From Alphaproteobacteria bacterium (GTDB taxonomy: Bacteria; Pseudomonadota; Alphaproteobacteria; Sphingomonadales; Sphingomonadaceae): a stretch of DNA of 64,000 nt. Within the stretch, counting starts at the first letter, position 1. Each line of letters starts with the position of its first letter. Below, in pieces: positions 8,782-16,451 of this stretch. The notes beneath the pieces were generated by a model. It made no database searches and had not been told where the DNA came from. It worked only from the letters and a program-made list of their open reading frames with translations. Location: the NCBI GenBank assembly GCA_018823325.1, contig JAHJIJ010000009.1, positions 1 to 64,000 of the forward strand. Direction: 5' to 3'. A program made the translations under genes and the position numbers.

Positions 8782-9531
8782 ATGGAAACGAAAGCGGAGT
8801 CCTCGTCGGTCAAATCGGCGACGCGGACGCTCGACATTCTGGAATATGTTGTGAGCGCGGGTCGGCCGGTCAGCGCGGCGGAGATCGCGTTGTCGCTCGC
8901 GATTCCGGTCAGCAGCCTCTCCTATCTGCTCGGCACGTTGGTTGAGCGCGGCTATCTGCTGCGGAATGGCCGGCTGCACTCCCCCGGCCCTGCCCTCGCG
9001 CGGCTCAATCCGGCGCCAGAAGGCCCGCCGCTCAAGGACCGGGTCTACCCGATCGTTCGGTCGGTTTCGCGTCAGCTCAACGAGACGGTCTCTTTCTTCG
9101 TGCGGCATGGCTTCGAGATGGAAGCCATCGCCGGCGAGGTGGCTCCGCAAGCGCTGCGCTACACGATCGAGGTCGGGCGGCTCGTGCCACTGCATGCCTT
9201 TGCAGCCGGCAAGGCAATTCTGGCTGCCCTCGACGAAGGAGAATTGGCGGCCTATCTCGCTTCCGCCGATCGCGCGGCTTTCACGCCGCAGACACGCACC
9301 GCCGAAGCTGATCTGCGCCGCGAACTGGCCGAGATCGCGCGGACCGGTATTGCCCGCACGGCGGAGGAGTTCACGCCCGGCATCATCGGCATCGGCCACG
9401 CCGTGCGCACGAGCGAGGGCCTGATCGGTGCAATCAGCGTTGCGATCCCGGTGGCGCGCGCAACGCCGGAGCTGGAAGCGCGTGCCGGGGACCTGCTCAC
9501 GCAGGCGGCCATTGCCCTTGGGCATGGTTGA
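8782..9531 (+). CDS. IclR family transcriptional regulator
   Basis: A 249-residue regulator: an N-terminal winged helix-turn-helix (about residues 10-75, with VKSATRTLDILEYV and PVSSLSYLLGTLVERGYL) and a C-terminal effector-binding domain (LHAFAAGKAILAAL, typical of IclR proteins). The ATG at 8782 is preferred over a TTG at 8767 because family proteins begin shortly before SVKSATRTLDIL. It lies 38 bp after BKACE in the same direction, so it may be autoregulated as part of the upstream operon. IclR proteins commonly control aromatic acid pathways and sense a pathway intermediate. The 3' end overlaps the next gene by 8 bp, which suggests coupled translation with the cupin. Confidence 0.9.
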   Translation: METKAESSSVKSATRTLDILEYVVSAGRPVSAAEIALSLAIPVSSLSYLLGTLVERGYLLRNGRLHSPGPALARLNPAPEGPPLKDRVYPIVRSVSRQLNETVSFFVRHGFEMEAIAGEVAPQALRYTIEVGRLVPLHAFAAGKAILAALDEGELAAYLASADRAAFTPQTRTAEADLRRELAEIARTGIARTAEEFTPGIIGIGHAVRTSEGLIGAISVAIPVARATPELEARAGDLLTQAAIALGHG

Positions 9532-9883
9532 CCATCCCTCCGATACGGCGCCGCAAAATCTGCTTGCGCCGTTACCTGATGCGCGGGCGGAGGAAGTCTT
9601 TCACCGCCTGCTCGGCAGGCCGGGCATATGTATCGAGCGGATCGTCTCGCAAGGGCAAGTGACGCCGCTCGACGCGCCTTATGAACAGCCCCACGACGAA
9701 TGGGTGCTGTTACTGGCCGGTGCTGCCCGCCTCTGGCTGGAAGGAAAAGGTGAGCATGACCTCACGCCGGGCGACTCCCTGCTCATTCCGGCTCATGTCC
9801 GTCACCGCGTAACATGGACGCAGGCGGCACCGCCGACCGTCTGGCTCGCCGTGCATTTGCCGCAGGATCACCCAACCCGCTGA
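9524..9883 (+). CDS. Small cupin domain protein
   Basis: A 119-residue single cupin. The conserved motifs are readable: the first in EQPHDEWVLLLAGAARLWLEG and the second in LTPGDSLLIPAHVRHRV. The first motif has His and Glu but is not a full dioxygenase set, so it may be a sensor, isomerase or metal-binding accessory protein. The ATG at 9524 overlaps the end of the IclR gene (shared bases 9524-9531), an arrangement that usually reflects translational coupling. It is the last gene of the 6195-9883 block and meets a convergent gene at a strong hairpin. Function unknown. Confidence 0.75.
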   Translation: MVDHPSDTAPQNLLAPLPDARAEEVFHRLLGRPGICIERIVSQGQVTPLDAPYEQPHDEWVLLLAGAARLWLEGKGEHDLTPGDSLLIPAHVRHRVTWTQAAPPTVWLAVHLPQDHPTR

Positions 9884-9902
9884 AGGCGGGGCGATCCTGC
9901 GG
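9860..9902. terminator. Convergent hairpin, probable bidirectional terminator
   Basis: CCGCAGGATC (9860-9869) pairs perfectly with GATCCTGCGG (9893-9902), with an inner CCCGC/GCGGG stem. It spans the ends of the convergent cupin and NTF2-like genes. No long T-run follows, so efficiency is uncertain. Confidence 0.55.
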
Positions 9903-9911
9903 CAGACTTTC

Positions 9912-10640
9912 TCAGTTTCCGCGTGGATGCTTGGTCATCATCGGCGTGAAGTTTTCGACAATGAAAGCGCGGCCCAGCACCGGATGCGCGAAGCTCATCG
10001 GCACCTCGTAACGGTGCGGCCAGGTCTGGCGCACTTCCTTCTCGGGCAGGATGCGGTCGGGACCATTGGGGTCCTCGGGATAGGGCTTCTGGGCCGGCTG
10101 CAGGTGCGCGGTGGTGTGCGCCCAGCCTTTCTCATAGTCACCCTGCCACTGCATCATATAGTCGAGACGCTTGATCTTCCAGACGCCGTCTTCCTTGACA
10201 TAGTCATTCTCGTAGATGCCCGACTCCCAGAATTGCTGCGGAACGCCTTCGGGCTTCTCGTGCAGCGCGTCATCGTGCCAGCCTCCCGCGAGGATGCCGC
10301 GAAAGCGCCCTTTTGCGGTCTGCCCGTCCTCACCGATGGTGATGATATCCTGCAGCTGGAAATGATCCAGCAGAAGACCGTGGACCGGGCCGCGCCGCCC
10401 GCCGGTGAACAGGTTCTGGAACCAGGTGCCGTACAGGCGCATCACGCCCTCATAGCCGACATATTCGCCGGACAGGAACACCACCACGCCATCCTTGGCG
10501 AACAGCCCCGCAACTTCTTCGGGACGGTTGTAGTCGATATAATAGCCATAGGCCCACTGGAGCCGCCGGATGGCGTTGATATCTTCCAGCTCCTGAACCT
10601 TTTTTTCCAGCTGGATCAGGCGCGTTTCCACGTCAGACAT
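9912..10640 (-). CDS. NTF2-like (SnoaL-type) protein, 242 residues
   Basis: An N-terminal helical segment (TRLIQLEKKVQELEDINAI) is followed by an NTF2-like cone fold: RRLQWAYGYYIDYNRPEEVAGLFAKD is the usual opening of SnoaL-like proteins, and WKIKRLDYMMQWQGDY the final strand. The length, about 240 residues with a coiled N-terminus and long C-terminal tail, is larger than common SnoaL cyclases. Related sphingomonad NTF2-like proteins include cofactor-free lyases acting on lignin-derived diaryl compounds, which I mention only as a possibility. GAGAGGAG precedes the ATG. The gene is divergent from an SDR, sharing a 74-bp promoter region, so both are likely expressed together. Confidence 0.75.
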   Translation of the reverse strand: MSDVETRLIQLEKKVQELEDINAIRRLQWAYGYYIDYNRPEEVAGLFAKDGVVVFLSGEYVGYEGVMRLYGTWFQNLFTGGRRGPVHGLLLDHFQLQDIITIGEDGQTAKGRFRGILAGGWHDDALHEKPEGVPQQFWESGIYENDYVKEDGVWKIKRLDYMMQWQGDYEKGWAHTTAHLQPAQKPYPEDPNGPDRILPEKEVRQTWPHRYEVPMSFAHPVLGRAFIVENFTPMMTKHPRGN

Positions 10641-10714
10641 TATCGACTCCTCTCTCCTAGATTGTATGTTTGGCTAACAAAGCAGAGCCAGTGAAGCGAG
10701 AGGAAAAAGTCATC

Positions 10715-11638
10715 ATGAGCAGCGCAGAGTGGGTCGGGAAAGTCGCGTTCATCACGGGAGCCGGGACCGGCATCGGCTTCGGGATTGCCCGGGCGTTCAG
10801 CAATGCGGGCATGCGCCTGGCGCTCTCCTATCGCAATGAAGAGCAGCGTGCGCGCTGCACGCAGTGGTTCGAGGAACGCGGGCGGGACGTGCCGCTGTGG
10901 ATCAAGCTGGACGTGACCGATCGGGATGCCTTCGCCGCGGCTGCCGATCAGGTGGTGGACCATTTCGGCAAATGCCATGTGCTGGTGAACAATGCCGGCG
11001 TCTCGGTCTTCGGCCCCACGGATGAAGCGAGCTATGCCGATTACGACTGGATCATGGGCGTCAATTTCGGGGGCGTGGTGAACGGCATCGTCTCCTTTCT
11101 GCCCAAGATCAAGGCGAGCGGCGAAGGTGGTCATGTCGTGAACGTCGCCAGCATGGCGGCCTATCTGTCGGGACCACAGGCCGGGATCTACACGGCAAGC
11201 AAGTTCGCCGTGCGGGGACTGACGGAGTGCCTGCGCTACAATCTGGTGCCTTACGGCATTGGCGTTTCACTGGTCTGCCCGGCACTGGTGGCAACGGATG
11301 CCGCCCTTTCTGCCCTGAAGCGCCCCGCCGCGTTCGCCGGCAGCGGTTTCGCGCCTGTCGATGAGGCAGAAATCCGTCAGTTCGCCACCGCATTCGAGAA
11401 TGGCATGGACCCGCTCGAGGCCGGTGAGAAGATCTTCCGGGGCATGGCCGAAAATCGCGGCCTCATCTTCACCCATCCCGAGTTCGCCGAGGACTTCAAG
11501 GACATCTACGAGACCAGCCTTGCGGCGCTGCCGGACGAAGTCGCGCCGCCCGAGCGGCTCGAGGTCGAGCGGATGCGGCGCGCAGCCAACAAGGCCGCGC
11601 TTGAGGGCGCGAAGATCGGCCTCGCCGATCTCACCTGA
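10715..11638 (+). CDS. SDR family oxidoreductase
   Basis: A 307-residue classical short-chain dehydrogenase. It shows FITGAGTGIGFGIA near residue 12, VLVNNAGVSVFG, the catalytic serine in VNVASMAAYLSG and the Tyr-Lys pair in GIYTASKFAVRGL. The ATG at 10715 has GAGAGGA upstream and avoids a non-family leader reaching back to a TTG at 10670. The C-terminal 60 residues extend beyond the basic fold and are rich in charged residues. Oxidation or reduction of an alcohol or ketone intermediate is expected, substrate unknown. Divergent from the NTF2-like gene and followed 75 bp later by the exported esterase-type gene. Confidence 0.87.
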   Translation: MSSAEWVGKVAFITGAGTGIGFGIARAFSNAGMRLALSYRNEEQRARCTQWFEERGRDVPLWIKLDVTDRDAFAAAADQVVDHFGKCHVLVNNAGVSVFGPTDEASYADYDWIMGVNFGGVVNGIVSFLPKIKASGEGGHVVNVASMAAYLSGPQAGIYTASKFAVRGLTECLRYNLVPYGIGVSLVCPALVATDAALSALKRPAAFAGSGFAPVDEAEIRQFATAFENGMDPLEAGEKIFRGMAENRGLIFTHPEFAEDFKDIYETSLAALPDEVAPPERLEVERMRRAANKAALEGAKIGLADLT

Positions 11639-11712
11639 ACCGAGCGCCAGAGTAGTACTTGCGTAACCGATTGCGAGCATCCATCAGGATCGGCAACAAG
11701 GGGAGAGAGAGG

Positions 11713-13290
11713 ATGTCCGGCAAATCCATTGCCTATGTGTCTGCCATGCTGGCGAGCGTCGCGTTTGTGCAGGCGCCAGCGGCCGCGCAGGATACTGCGG
11801 CGCACTGTGCCGCGCTTCAGAGCCATGATTTCGGAAACGACGTGAAGATCACCAGTGCCGCGCTGGTGCCGGCCGGTCCCTCCAAGGCATCGTCTCCGCC
11901 GGGTGAACCGCCGATGACACTCGTGCTCCCGGCCCATTGCCGCGTAGAGGGCGTCATCAACGAGCGAACCGGCGCCGGGGACAAGCGCTATGGCATCGGC
12001 TTTGCGCTGGCCATGCCGCAGGACTGGAGCGGACGCTTCCTGCTGATGGGCGGCGGCGGTCTGAATGGCAGCATCCGCGAGCCGATCGGGCCGGTCGCGG
12101 CCGGGGACAAGCCTGCCCTCGCCCGCGGCTTTGCCGTGCTCAGCCACGACAGCGGCCACAAGGGCGCGGTCTTCGACAACGCCTTCATGGCCGATCAGCG
12201 CGCGACGCTCGACTTCGCTGAAAGCTCCGTGCGCACCGTCACACTGCTTGGCAAGGCGATCACGGCCCGCTTCTACGGCAAGGCTGCGAGCCGCAGCTAC
12301 ATGACCGGCTGTTCCACCGGCGGCCGCGAAGGCATGCTCGCCTCGCAGCGTTATCCCGAGCTGTTCGACGGCATCGTGGTTGGCGCACCTGCGATGCGCA
12401 CGGGCAATTCCAATCTCGGCACGGCCTATGCGCAGGTGATGTTCAATCAGGCGGCGCCAAAGGACGACAAGGGCCTGCCGCTGGTGGACCGGATTTTCTC
12501 CACCGCCGACCGCCAGACGATCCTCAAGGGTCTCCTCGAGCAATGCGACGGGCTCGACGGCCTCAAGGACGGCATGATCGAGAATGTCGGCCAGTGCCGC
12601 TTCCAGCCCGCGCGGCTGCAGTGCAGTGGCGCCAAAGGGGAAACGTGCCTGAGTAAGCCGCAGGTCGAGGCGCTGGAGCGCGCCTTCGCCGGGCCGCGCG
12701 ACAAGGCCGGCTATCCTCTTTATGCGCCAGTGCCTTACGACACCGGCATTGTCGACACGTCGGGCCCAATCTCGGGCTACATCACCACCGGCGCCCCCGG
12801 CGTCTTCGGCCCGGCGTCGCGAGATCTCATCATTGATCTGGACGCTCGTGCCAACGAGGTACGCAACAATGCCCAGCAGCGCTTGACCGACACATCCTAC
12901 TGGACAAATCTCAACACCTTCCTCGGCCGGGGTGGCAAGATTCTCTTCTTCCACGGCGTCAGCGATCCCTGGTTCTCGGCTTGGGATACGTGGGACTACT
13001 GGCTGCGCGCCTCGGAGACGAATGGCGAGGCGTGGGATAAGGCCAGCCGCTTCTACATGGTGCCGGGAATGGCCCATTGTGGCGGCGGCAATGCCTTCGA
13101 TCAGTTCGATCTGCTTGGCGCGGTGGTGGACTGGGTCGAGCAGGGCAAGGCCCCCGCAGCAGTGAACGCGCAGCGCCGCGATGGCTCGGCAAGTCGCCCG
13201 CTTTGCCCCTTCCCCGGCTATGCCCGCTACACCGGAGGCGACGCGAAGAAAGCGAGCAGCTTTGTGTGCGCGCAGCCCGAGCAGGAGTGA
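11713..13290 (+). CDS. Exported tannase/feruloyl esterase family hydrolase
   Basis: A 525-residue protein with a signal peptide (MSGKSIAYVSAMLASVAF, cleavage after AAAQ). The tannase-family catalytic pattern is complete: the Cys-Ser doublet in TGCSTGGREGM near residue 200, the acid in FFHGVSDPW near 417, and the His-Cys pair in GMAHCGGG near 454. Family members hydrolyse ester bonds of gallate, hydroxycinnamates or related aromatic acids outside the cytoplasm. The ATG at 11713 follows GGGAGAGAGAGG. It overlaps the next gene by one base. In this cluster it probably releases an aromatic acid for uptake; ferulate would suit the nearby ferBA genes, but gallate or phthalate-type esters are possible. 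Confidence 0.87.
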   Translation: MSGKSIAYVSAMLASVAFVQAPAAAQDTAAHCAALQSHDFGNDVKITSAALVPAGPSKASSPPGEPPMTLVLPAHCRVEGVINERTGAGDKRYGIGFALAMPQDWSGRFLLMGGGGLNGSIREPIGPVAAGDKPALARGFAVLSHDSGHKGAVFDNAFMADQRATLDFAESSVRTVTLLGKAITARFYGKAASRSYMTGCSTGGREGMLASQRYPELFDGIVVGAPAMRTGNSNLGTAYAQVMFNQAAPKDDKGLPLVDRIFSTADRQTILKGLLEQCDGLDGLKDGMIENVGQCRFQPARLQCSGAKGETCLSKPQVEALERAFAGPRDKAGYPLYAPVPYDTGIVDTSGPISGYITTGAPGVFGPASRDLIIDLDARANEVRNNAQQRLTDTSYWTNLNTFLGRGGKILFFHGVSDPWFSAWDTWDYWLRASETNGEAWDKASRFYMVPGMAHCGGGNAFDQFDLLGAVVDWVEQGKAPAAVNAQRRDGSASRPLCPFPGYARYTGGDAKKASSFVCAQPEQE

Positions 13291-13823
13291 TGCCGATGAC
13301 CTTTCGTACCGCACTGGCTGTGACAGCGACCGCACTTTTGGGATCCATGATGACGACCACGACCCACGCTGCTGACGTCGATCCGAACAAGCCCGGCCTC
13401 GAATTTGCCTTCGAGGAGCATGTCACGCTCGCGCCGGCCATTCCGGCCGGAAAAACGCCTTATGGCGAGCGGCTCATCATTCCGATCACCGGCGGCACGT
13501 TCGAGGGCCCCGGCATCAAGGGCGAGATCATTCCGGGTGGATGGGATTGGCAGCTGCGGCGCAGCGACGGCTGCACCGACATCAAGGCCGACTACATGCT
13601 GCGCACAGACGACGGTGTGATCATCAATGTCGTGAACAAGGGCACGCTGTGCGGACCGGATAAGGACGGCAAGCCGCGCCCCGGCCGCACCCATCCGGTG
13701 TTCGAGGCGCCGCTCGGCAAATATGAGTGGCTGGGCCAGAGCGCCTTCATCGGGACGCTGGAGCCGGTGATGGACGGCGGCAAGGTAAGCGCCGTCCGCA
13801 TCCGCTTCTACAAGGCCATTTGA
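13290..13823 (+). CDS. Exported DUF3237 family protein
   Basis: A 177-residue protein with a signal peptide ending at THAAD, followed by a DUF3237 domain (PITGGTFEGPGIKGEIIPGG and DYMLRTDDGVIINVVNKG are its usual landmarks). DUF3237 forms a small beta-barrel of uncertain function often found with aromatic or steroid catabolism genes. Most relatives I know are cytoplasmic, so a secretion signal is notable. The ATG shares one base with the stop of the tannase-type gene, so translation is probably coupled and the two proteins may act together in the periplasm. Confidence 0.85.
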   Translation: MPMTFRTALAVTATALLGSMMTTTTHAADVDPNKPGLEFAFEEHVTLAPAIPAGKTPYGERLIIPITGGTFEGPGIKGEIIPGGWDWQLRRSDGCTDIKADYMLRTDDGVIINVVNKGTLCGPDKDGKPRPGRTHPVFEAPLGKYEWLGQSAFIGTLEPVMDGGKVSAVRIRFYKAI

Positions 13824-13851
13824 TCCGAGGGTGGTCTGGGGTCCTGATCGG

Positions 13852-13869
13852 GCGCTCTGACCGGAGCGC
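13852..13869. terminator. Short hairpin between convergent genes
   Basis: GCGCTC and GAGCGC form a six-base-pair stem with a six-base loop between the DUF3237 gene and the convergent Rieske beta gene. No T-run is present. A weak or bidirectional terminator is possible. Confidence 0.35.
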
Positions 13870-13875
13870 GCCAGG

Positions 13876-14373
13876 TCAGATCCCGTAGACGTCCAGCATC
13901 GTCGGCACGCGGTCGTTCATCAGCCGGATGACCTTGCGGGCGATCTTCCAGGCGCCGTCCTCCAGCTTGAGCTCGTGCTCGTAGCGGCCGAAATAGGCAT
14001 GGGAGCGGTTGATGCGCACGTCATGGACATTGACGATAAAGGTGGAATCCACCCGGACCTTGCCTTCCCCTGCCCCGTCGACCAGCACATTGCCGATCAT
14101 GTGCGAGACGCGCGGCATGACAGCCGACGCTACCGAGAAGCCGGAGCGGATGCGCTGCACCCGGTCGACCAGATTGCGGCGCCCGCGATAGTAGATGAGC
14201 GAGAGTTCGCTGTCCGGGTCCTCGGTCTGCGTGCCATCATCGCGCCAGGCAGGCATCCAGAAGACGCAATCCTTCGTGTACAGCTCCAGCCAGCCCTCAA
14301 GATCAAGGCGATCGAGCAGCAACGCCTCCCGATAGAGCAGTTGCGCAGCATCGGCCTGCGACAGCGCGCTCAT
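13876..14373 (-). CDS. Aromatic-ring-hydroxylating oxygenase beta subunit
   Basis: A 165-residue NTF2-like beta subunit of a Rieske oxygenase (LYREALLLDRLDLEGWLELYTKDCVFWMPAW is followed by LIYYRGRRNLVDRVQRI and the terminal MLDVYGI). The start is placed at 14373, overlapping the alpha subunit's stop as ATGA, rather than at an upstream ATG at 14439 that has no family similarity. Beta subunits have a structural role in the alpha3beta3 hexamer. Ferredoxin and reductase genes are not visible in the window, so electron transfer must come from elsewhere. Confidence 0.9.
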   Translation of the reverse strand: MSALSQADAAQLLYREALLLDRLDLEGWLELYTKDCVFWMPAWRDDGTQTEDPDSELSLIYYRGRRNLVDRVQRIRSGFSVASAVMPRVSHMIGNVLVDGAGEGKVRVDSTFIVNVHDVRINRSHAYFGRYEHELKLEDGAWKIARKVIRLMNDRVPTMLDVYGI

Positions 14374-15713
14374 GCCAGCCCCTCCGCCATGCGCTGCGCC
14401 CAGGCGCGGTAGTAGCTCGCGAACAGGCTCTCGTCGCACAACTGCGCATCGGCGACGACATTGCGCGCGGGCTTGAGGTCGATCATGTCCGCATACATGT
14501 TCCCGCCTTCCTTGGAGGCCGTGAGCCCGCGGGCGTGGCCCTGCAGCCAGGGTCGCTCCTGCTCGGCCATGCCAAGTTGAGCTTCCTCATAGCAAACGGT
14601 GTCATCGGGCGTCGCCATGCCGGTCGGGTTGAAGAAATCCTCATACTGGCGGATGCGGAACGACCGCGCCTTCGCACTCTCCCCACGGGGCGCGATGCAC
14701 CAGGTCTGCATTTCCGTGAGATTGGCAGCCAGCGGCCGAATGACGCGCATCTGACTTGAGGCATTTTCGGCAATCTGGAGATTGGGAAAGATGGTGAGGT
14801 TGCGCATGTTGAACATCCAGTCACGCTTGGCCTCGCCATGATCGCGCGCAAGTTGCTCGGCCCGTTCAAATTCCGGCAGCGCTGACGAGACCGGCATGAT
14901 CCCCCAGTTGAGCACATGGCCATGGTCGAAGCTCATTGTGCCACCGGTTGTGCCGCTTGCTCCCTCTTGCCAGAAATCCGAAGCGGCGATGGACGACTGG
15001 ACGACCTCTTCACTTTGCTCCTTCGCGCGCTGATCGAGAATGCGGATGTAGCTCGGGTGCGTGGAGGTGAAGTGATACTGGTCCGAGCAGTTCTCCAGCT
15101 GCATCTTCCAGTTCGCGGCATAGGTGAAGGTCACCCGCCCCGGCACCAGCTCGACACCTTCCGGGCTCTTGTCCACGACGAGATCGAGCAGCTTGCGCGT
15201 CTCCCCGAGATGATCCTGGAGGCTCGGCACGTCGGGATTGAGGCTGGCGAACAGGAAACCGCGATACTCCCCGAACTTTGCCACCGGCGCGAGGTCATGG
15301 TTCTCGTCGTCGAAACCGGTGCCGTAGCAGCCGCTTTTCTGCCACTTGATGTTCTTGTTCGCGCCCGCGCTGTCGAACGTCCAGCTGTGATAGGGGCAGA
15401 CATGCCGCCGGGCATTGCCGCACAGCTTCTGGATGAGGCGCACACCCTTGTGCGGACAGGCATTCACGAAGCAGCGCAGCACGCCATCGCCGTCGCGGCT
15501 GACGATGATCGGCACACGGCCGATGAAGCCGGTGAAATAGTCATACGGATTTTCGGCCTGCGTCGAGAGGCCGATGAACACCCATCCCCCCTCGAAGATG
15601 TGCTTCATCTCCAGGTCGAACAGATCCTCATCCCGGAAGAGCGCGCGGCTGACGCGGAATACGCCGTCTTCGGGCCGGTCATCGATCAGATCGCGAAGGG
15701 CAAAACGGGTCAT
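14370..15713 (-). CDS. Rieske aromatic-ring-hydroxylating oxygenase alpha subunit
   Basis: A 447-residue catalytic subunit. The Rieske [2Fe-2S] ligands are C86, H88, C106 and H109 (CPH ... CPYHSW). The mononuclear iron site shows the bridging Asp211 with His214 and His219 (ENCSDQYHFTSTH). The overall pattern is closest to benzoate/toluate and anthranilate/salicylate-type oxygenases acting on aromatic acids, but assignment to a substrate is inference. It overlaps the beta subunit by four bases. A palindrome at 15791-15804 lies 78 bp upstream of the start and a MarR-type gene is next upstream on the same strand. Transcribed with the beta subunit as a two-gene operon. Confidence 0.92.
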   Translation of the reverse strand: MTRFALRDLIDDRPEDGVFRVSRALFRDEDLFDLEMKHIFEGGWVFIGLSTQAENPYDYFTGFIGRVPIIVSRDGDGVLRCFVNACPHKGVRLIQKLCGNARRHVCPYHSWTFDSAGANKNIKWQKSGCYGTGFDDENHDLAPVAKFGEYRGFLFASLNPDVPSLQDHLGETRKLLDLVVDKSPEGVELVPGRVTFTYAANWKMQLENCSDQYHFTSTHPSYIRILDQRAKEQSEEVVQSSIAASDFWQEGASGTTGGTMSFDHGHVLNWGIMPVSSALPEFERAEQLARDHGEAKRDWMFNMRNLTIFPNLQIAENASSQMRVIRPLAANLTEMQTWCIAPRGESAKARSFRIRQYEDFFNPTGMATPDDTVCYEEAQLGMAEQERPWLQGHARGLTASKEGGNMYADMIDLKPARNVVADAQLCDESLFASYYRAWAQRMAEGLA

Positions 15714-15790
15714 GCTTCAATCATCTCCGAATGCTGCGCGGCATTTCAATGGTGGATGCCAGATATGGCCATCCAAGCCGCGGCAAATCA

Positions 15791-15804
15791 CTTAACATGA
15801 TAAG
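15791..15804. promoter_or_regulatory. Palindromic operator candidate upstream of the Rieske operon
   Basis: CTTAACATGATAAG is a near-palindrome that matches the site at 6063-6076 through the half-site CTTAACATG. It lies between the MarR-type gene and the Rieske alpha gene, in the right place to control the latter. Regulator binding is inferred. Confidence 0.5.
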
Positions 15805-15849
15805 CATTTCACATCAACAGCTGCCGTCATGCGCGCGCTTCGGACGGGA

Positions 15850-16296
15850 CTACATGTCTTTGATAGCCTCCGACAGTGCTCTCAACTCTCGGCCCAGATC
15901 GTCTAGGCGTTTCGCGCCGAACCGCTGCGCATAGACCTTCATCACCGAGCGAACATGAGAAGAAATGCCCGCCACCACATGCCGCCCCTCTGCGGAAAGA
16001 GAAATTGTCGACCGTCGCCGATCATTGCTGTCCGCCACGCGGACTATCAGGCCCCGTGTCTCCAGTTCGCGCAAAATGCGCGTCACACTCGGGGCATGCA
16101 GCAAGCCGACTTGCGCCAGGCCGGTCGCATCCGTCTCCCCCTGATCGTTGATCACGCGCAGGACACGCCATTGCGGCTCTGTGATGTCGAATTCGCGCAG
16201 CTTGGGACGCATCGGCGCAATGACCGCTTCCTTTGCGCCAAGCAGGATTGCCGCCAGCGATTGCTCGAAAGGCGGCAATATTTCGTCATCGGCCAT
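15850..16296 (-). CDS. MarR family (HpaR-like) transcriptional regulator
   Basis: A 148-residue winged-helix repressor with the HpaR-like run LREFDITEPQWRVLRVI near residue 35, recognition region APSVTRILRELETRGLI and the beta-wing VADSNDRRRSTISLS. HpaR-type proteins repress aromatic acid degradation operons and respond to the substrate or its CoA thioester. It is immediately upstream of the Rieske genes on the same strand, 136 bp away. The palindrome in that gap and its twin at 6063 are the obvious operator candidates. A different ligand than homoprotocatechuate is likely because no hpa genes are present. Confidence 0.88.
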   Translation of the reverse strand: MADDEILPPFEQSLAAILLGAKEAVIAPMRPKLREFDITEPQWRVLRVINDQGETDATGLAQVGLLHAPSVTRILRELETRGLIVRVADSNDRRRSTISLSAEGRHVVAGISSHVRSVMKVYAQRFGAKRLDDLGRELRALSEAIKDM

Positions 16297-16398
16297 GATT
16301 TGCCCCCGGCTTGCCCGTCATCCCGCTGCTTTTCCACAGCTTGCCCGCAAGCGCAAAAGGAGATCCGCTTCTGACCGTGTGACAGCTCACACCGCCAA

Positions 16399-16431
16399 TG
16401 AAAAACGGGGCCGCCTTTCGGCAGCCCCGTT
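16399..16431 (-). terminator. Rho-independent terminator of the O-demethylase gene
   Basis: Read on the minus strand, AACGGGGCTGCC, a GAAA loop and GGCGGCCCCGTT form a strong stem followed by TTTTTCATT. It begins 20 bases after the stop codon of the LigM-like gene. A clear intrinsic terminator. Confidence 0.85.
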
Positions 16432-16451
16432 CATCAAATCCGGAAAGCCAA

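Noticed and set aside
11506-13335. Antisense frame over the tannase-type gene
   Set aside because: Signal peptide and complete catalytic motifs are on the plus strand, so the antisense frame is a codon-bias artefact.
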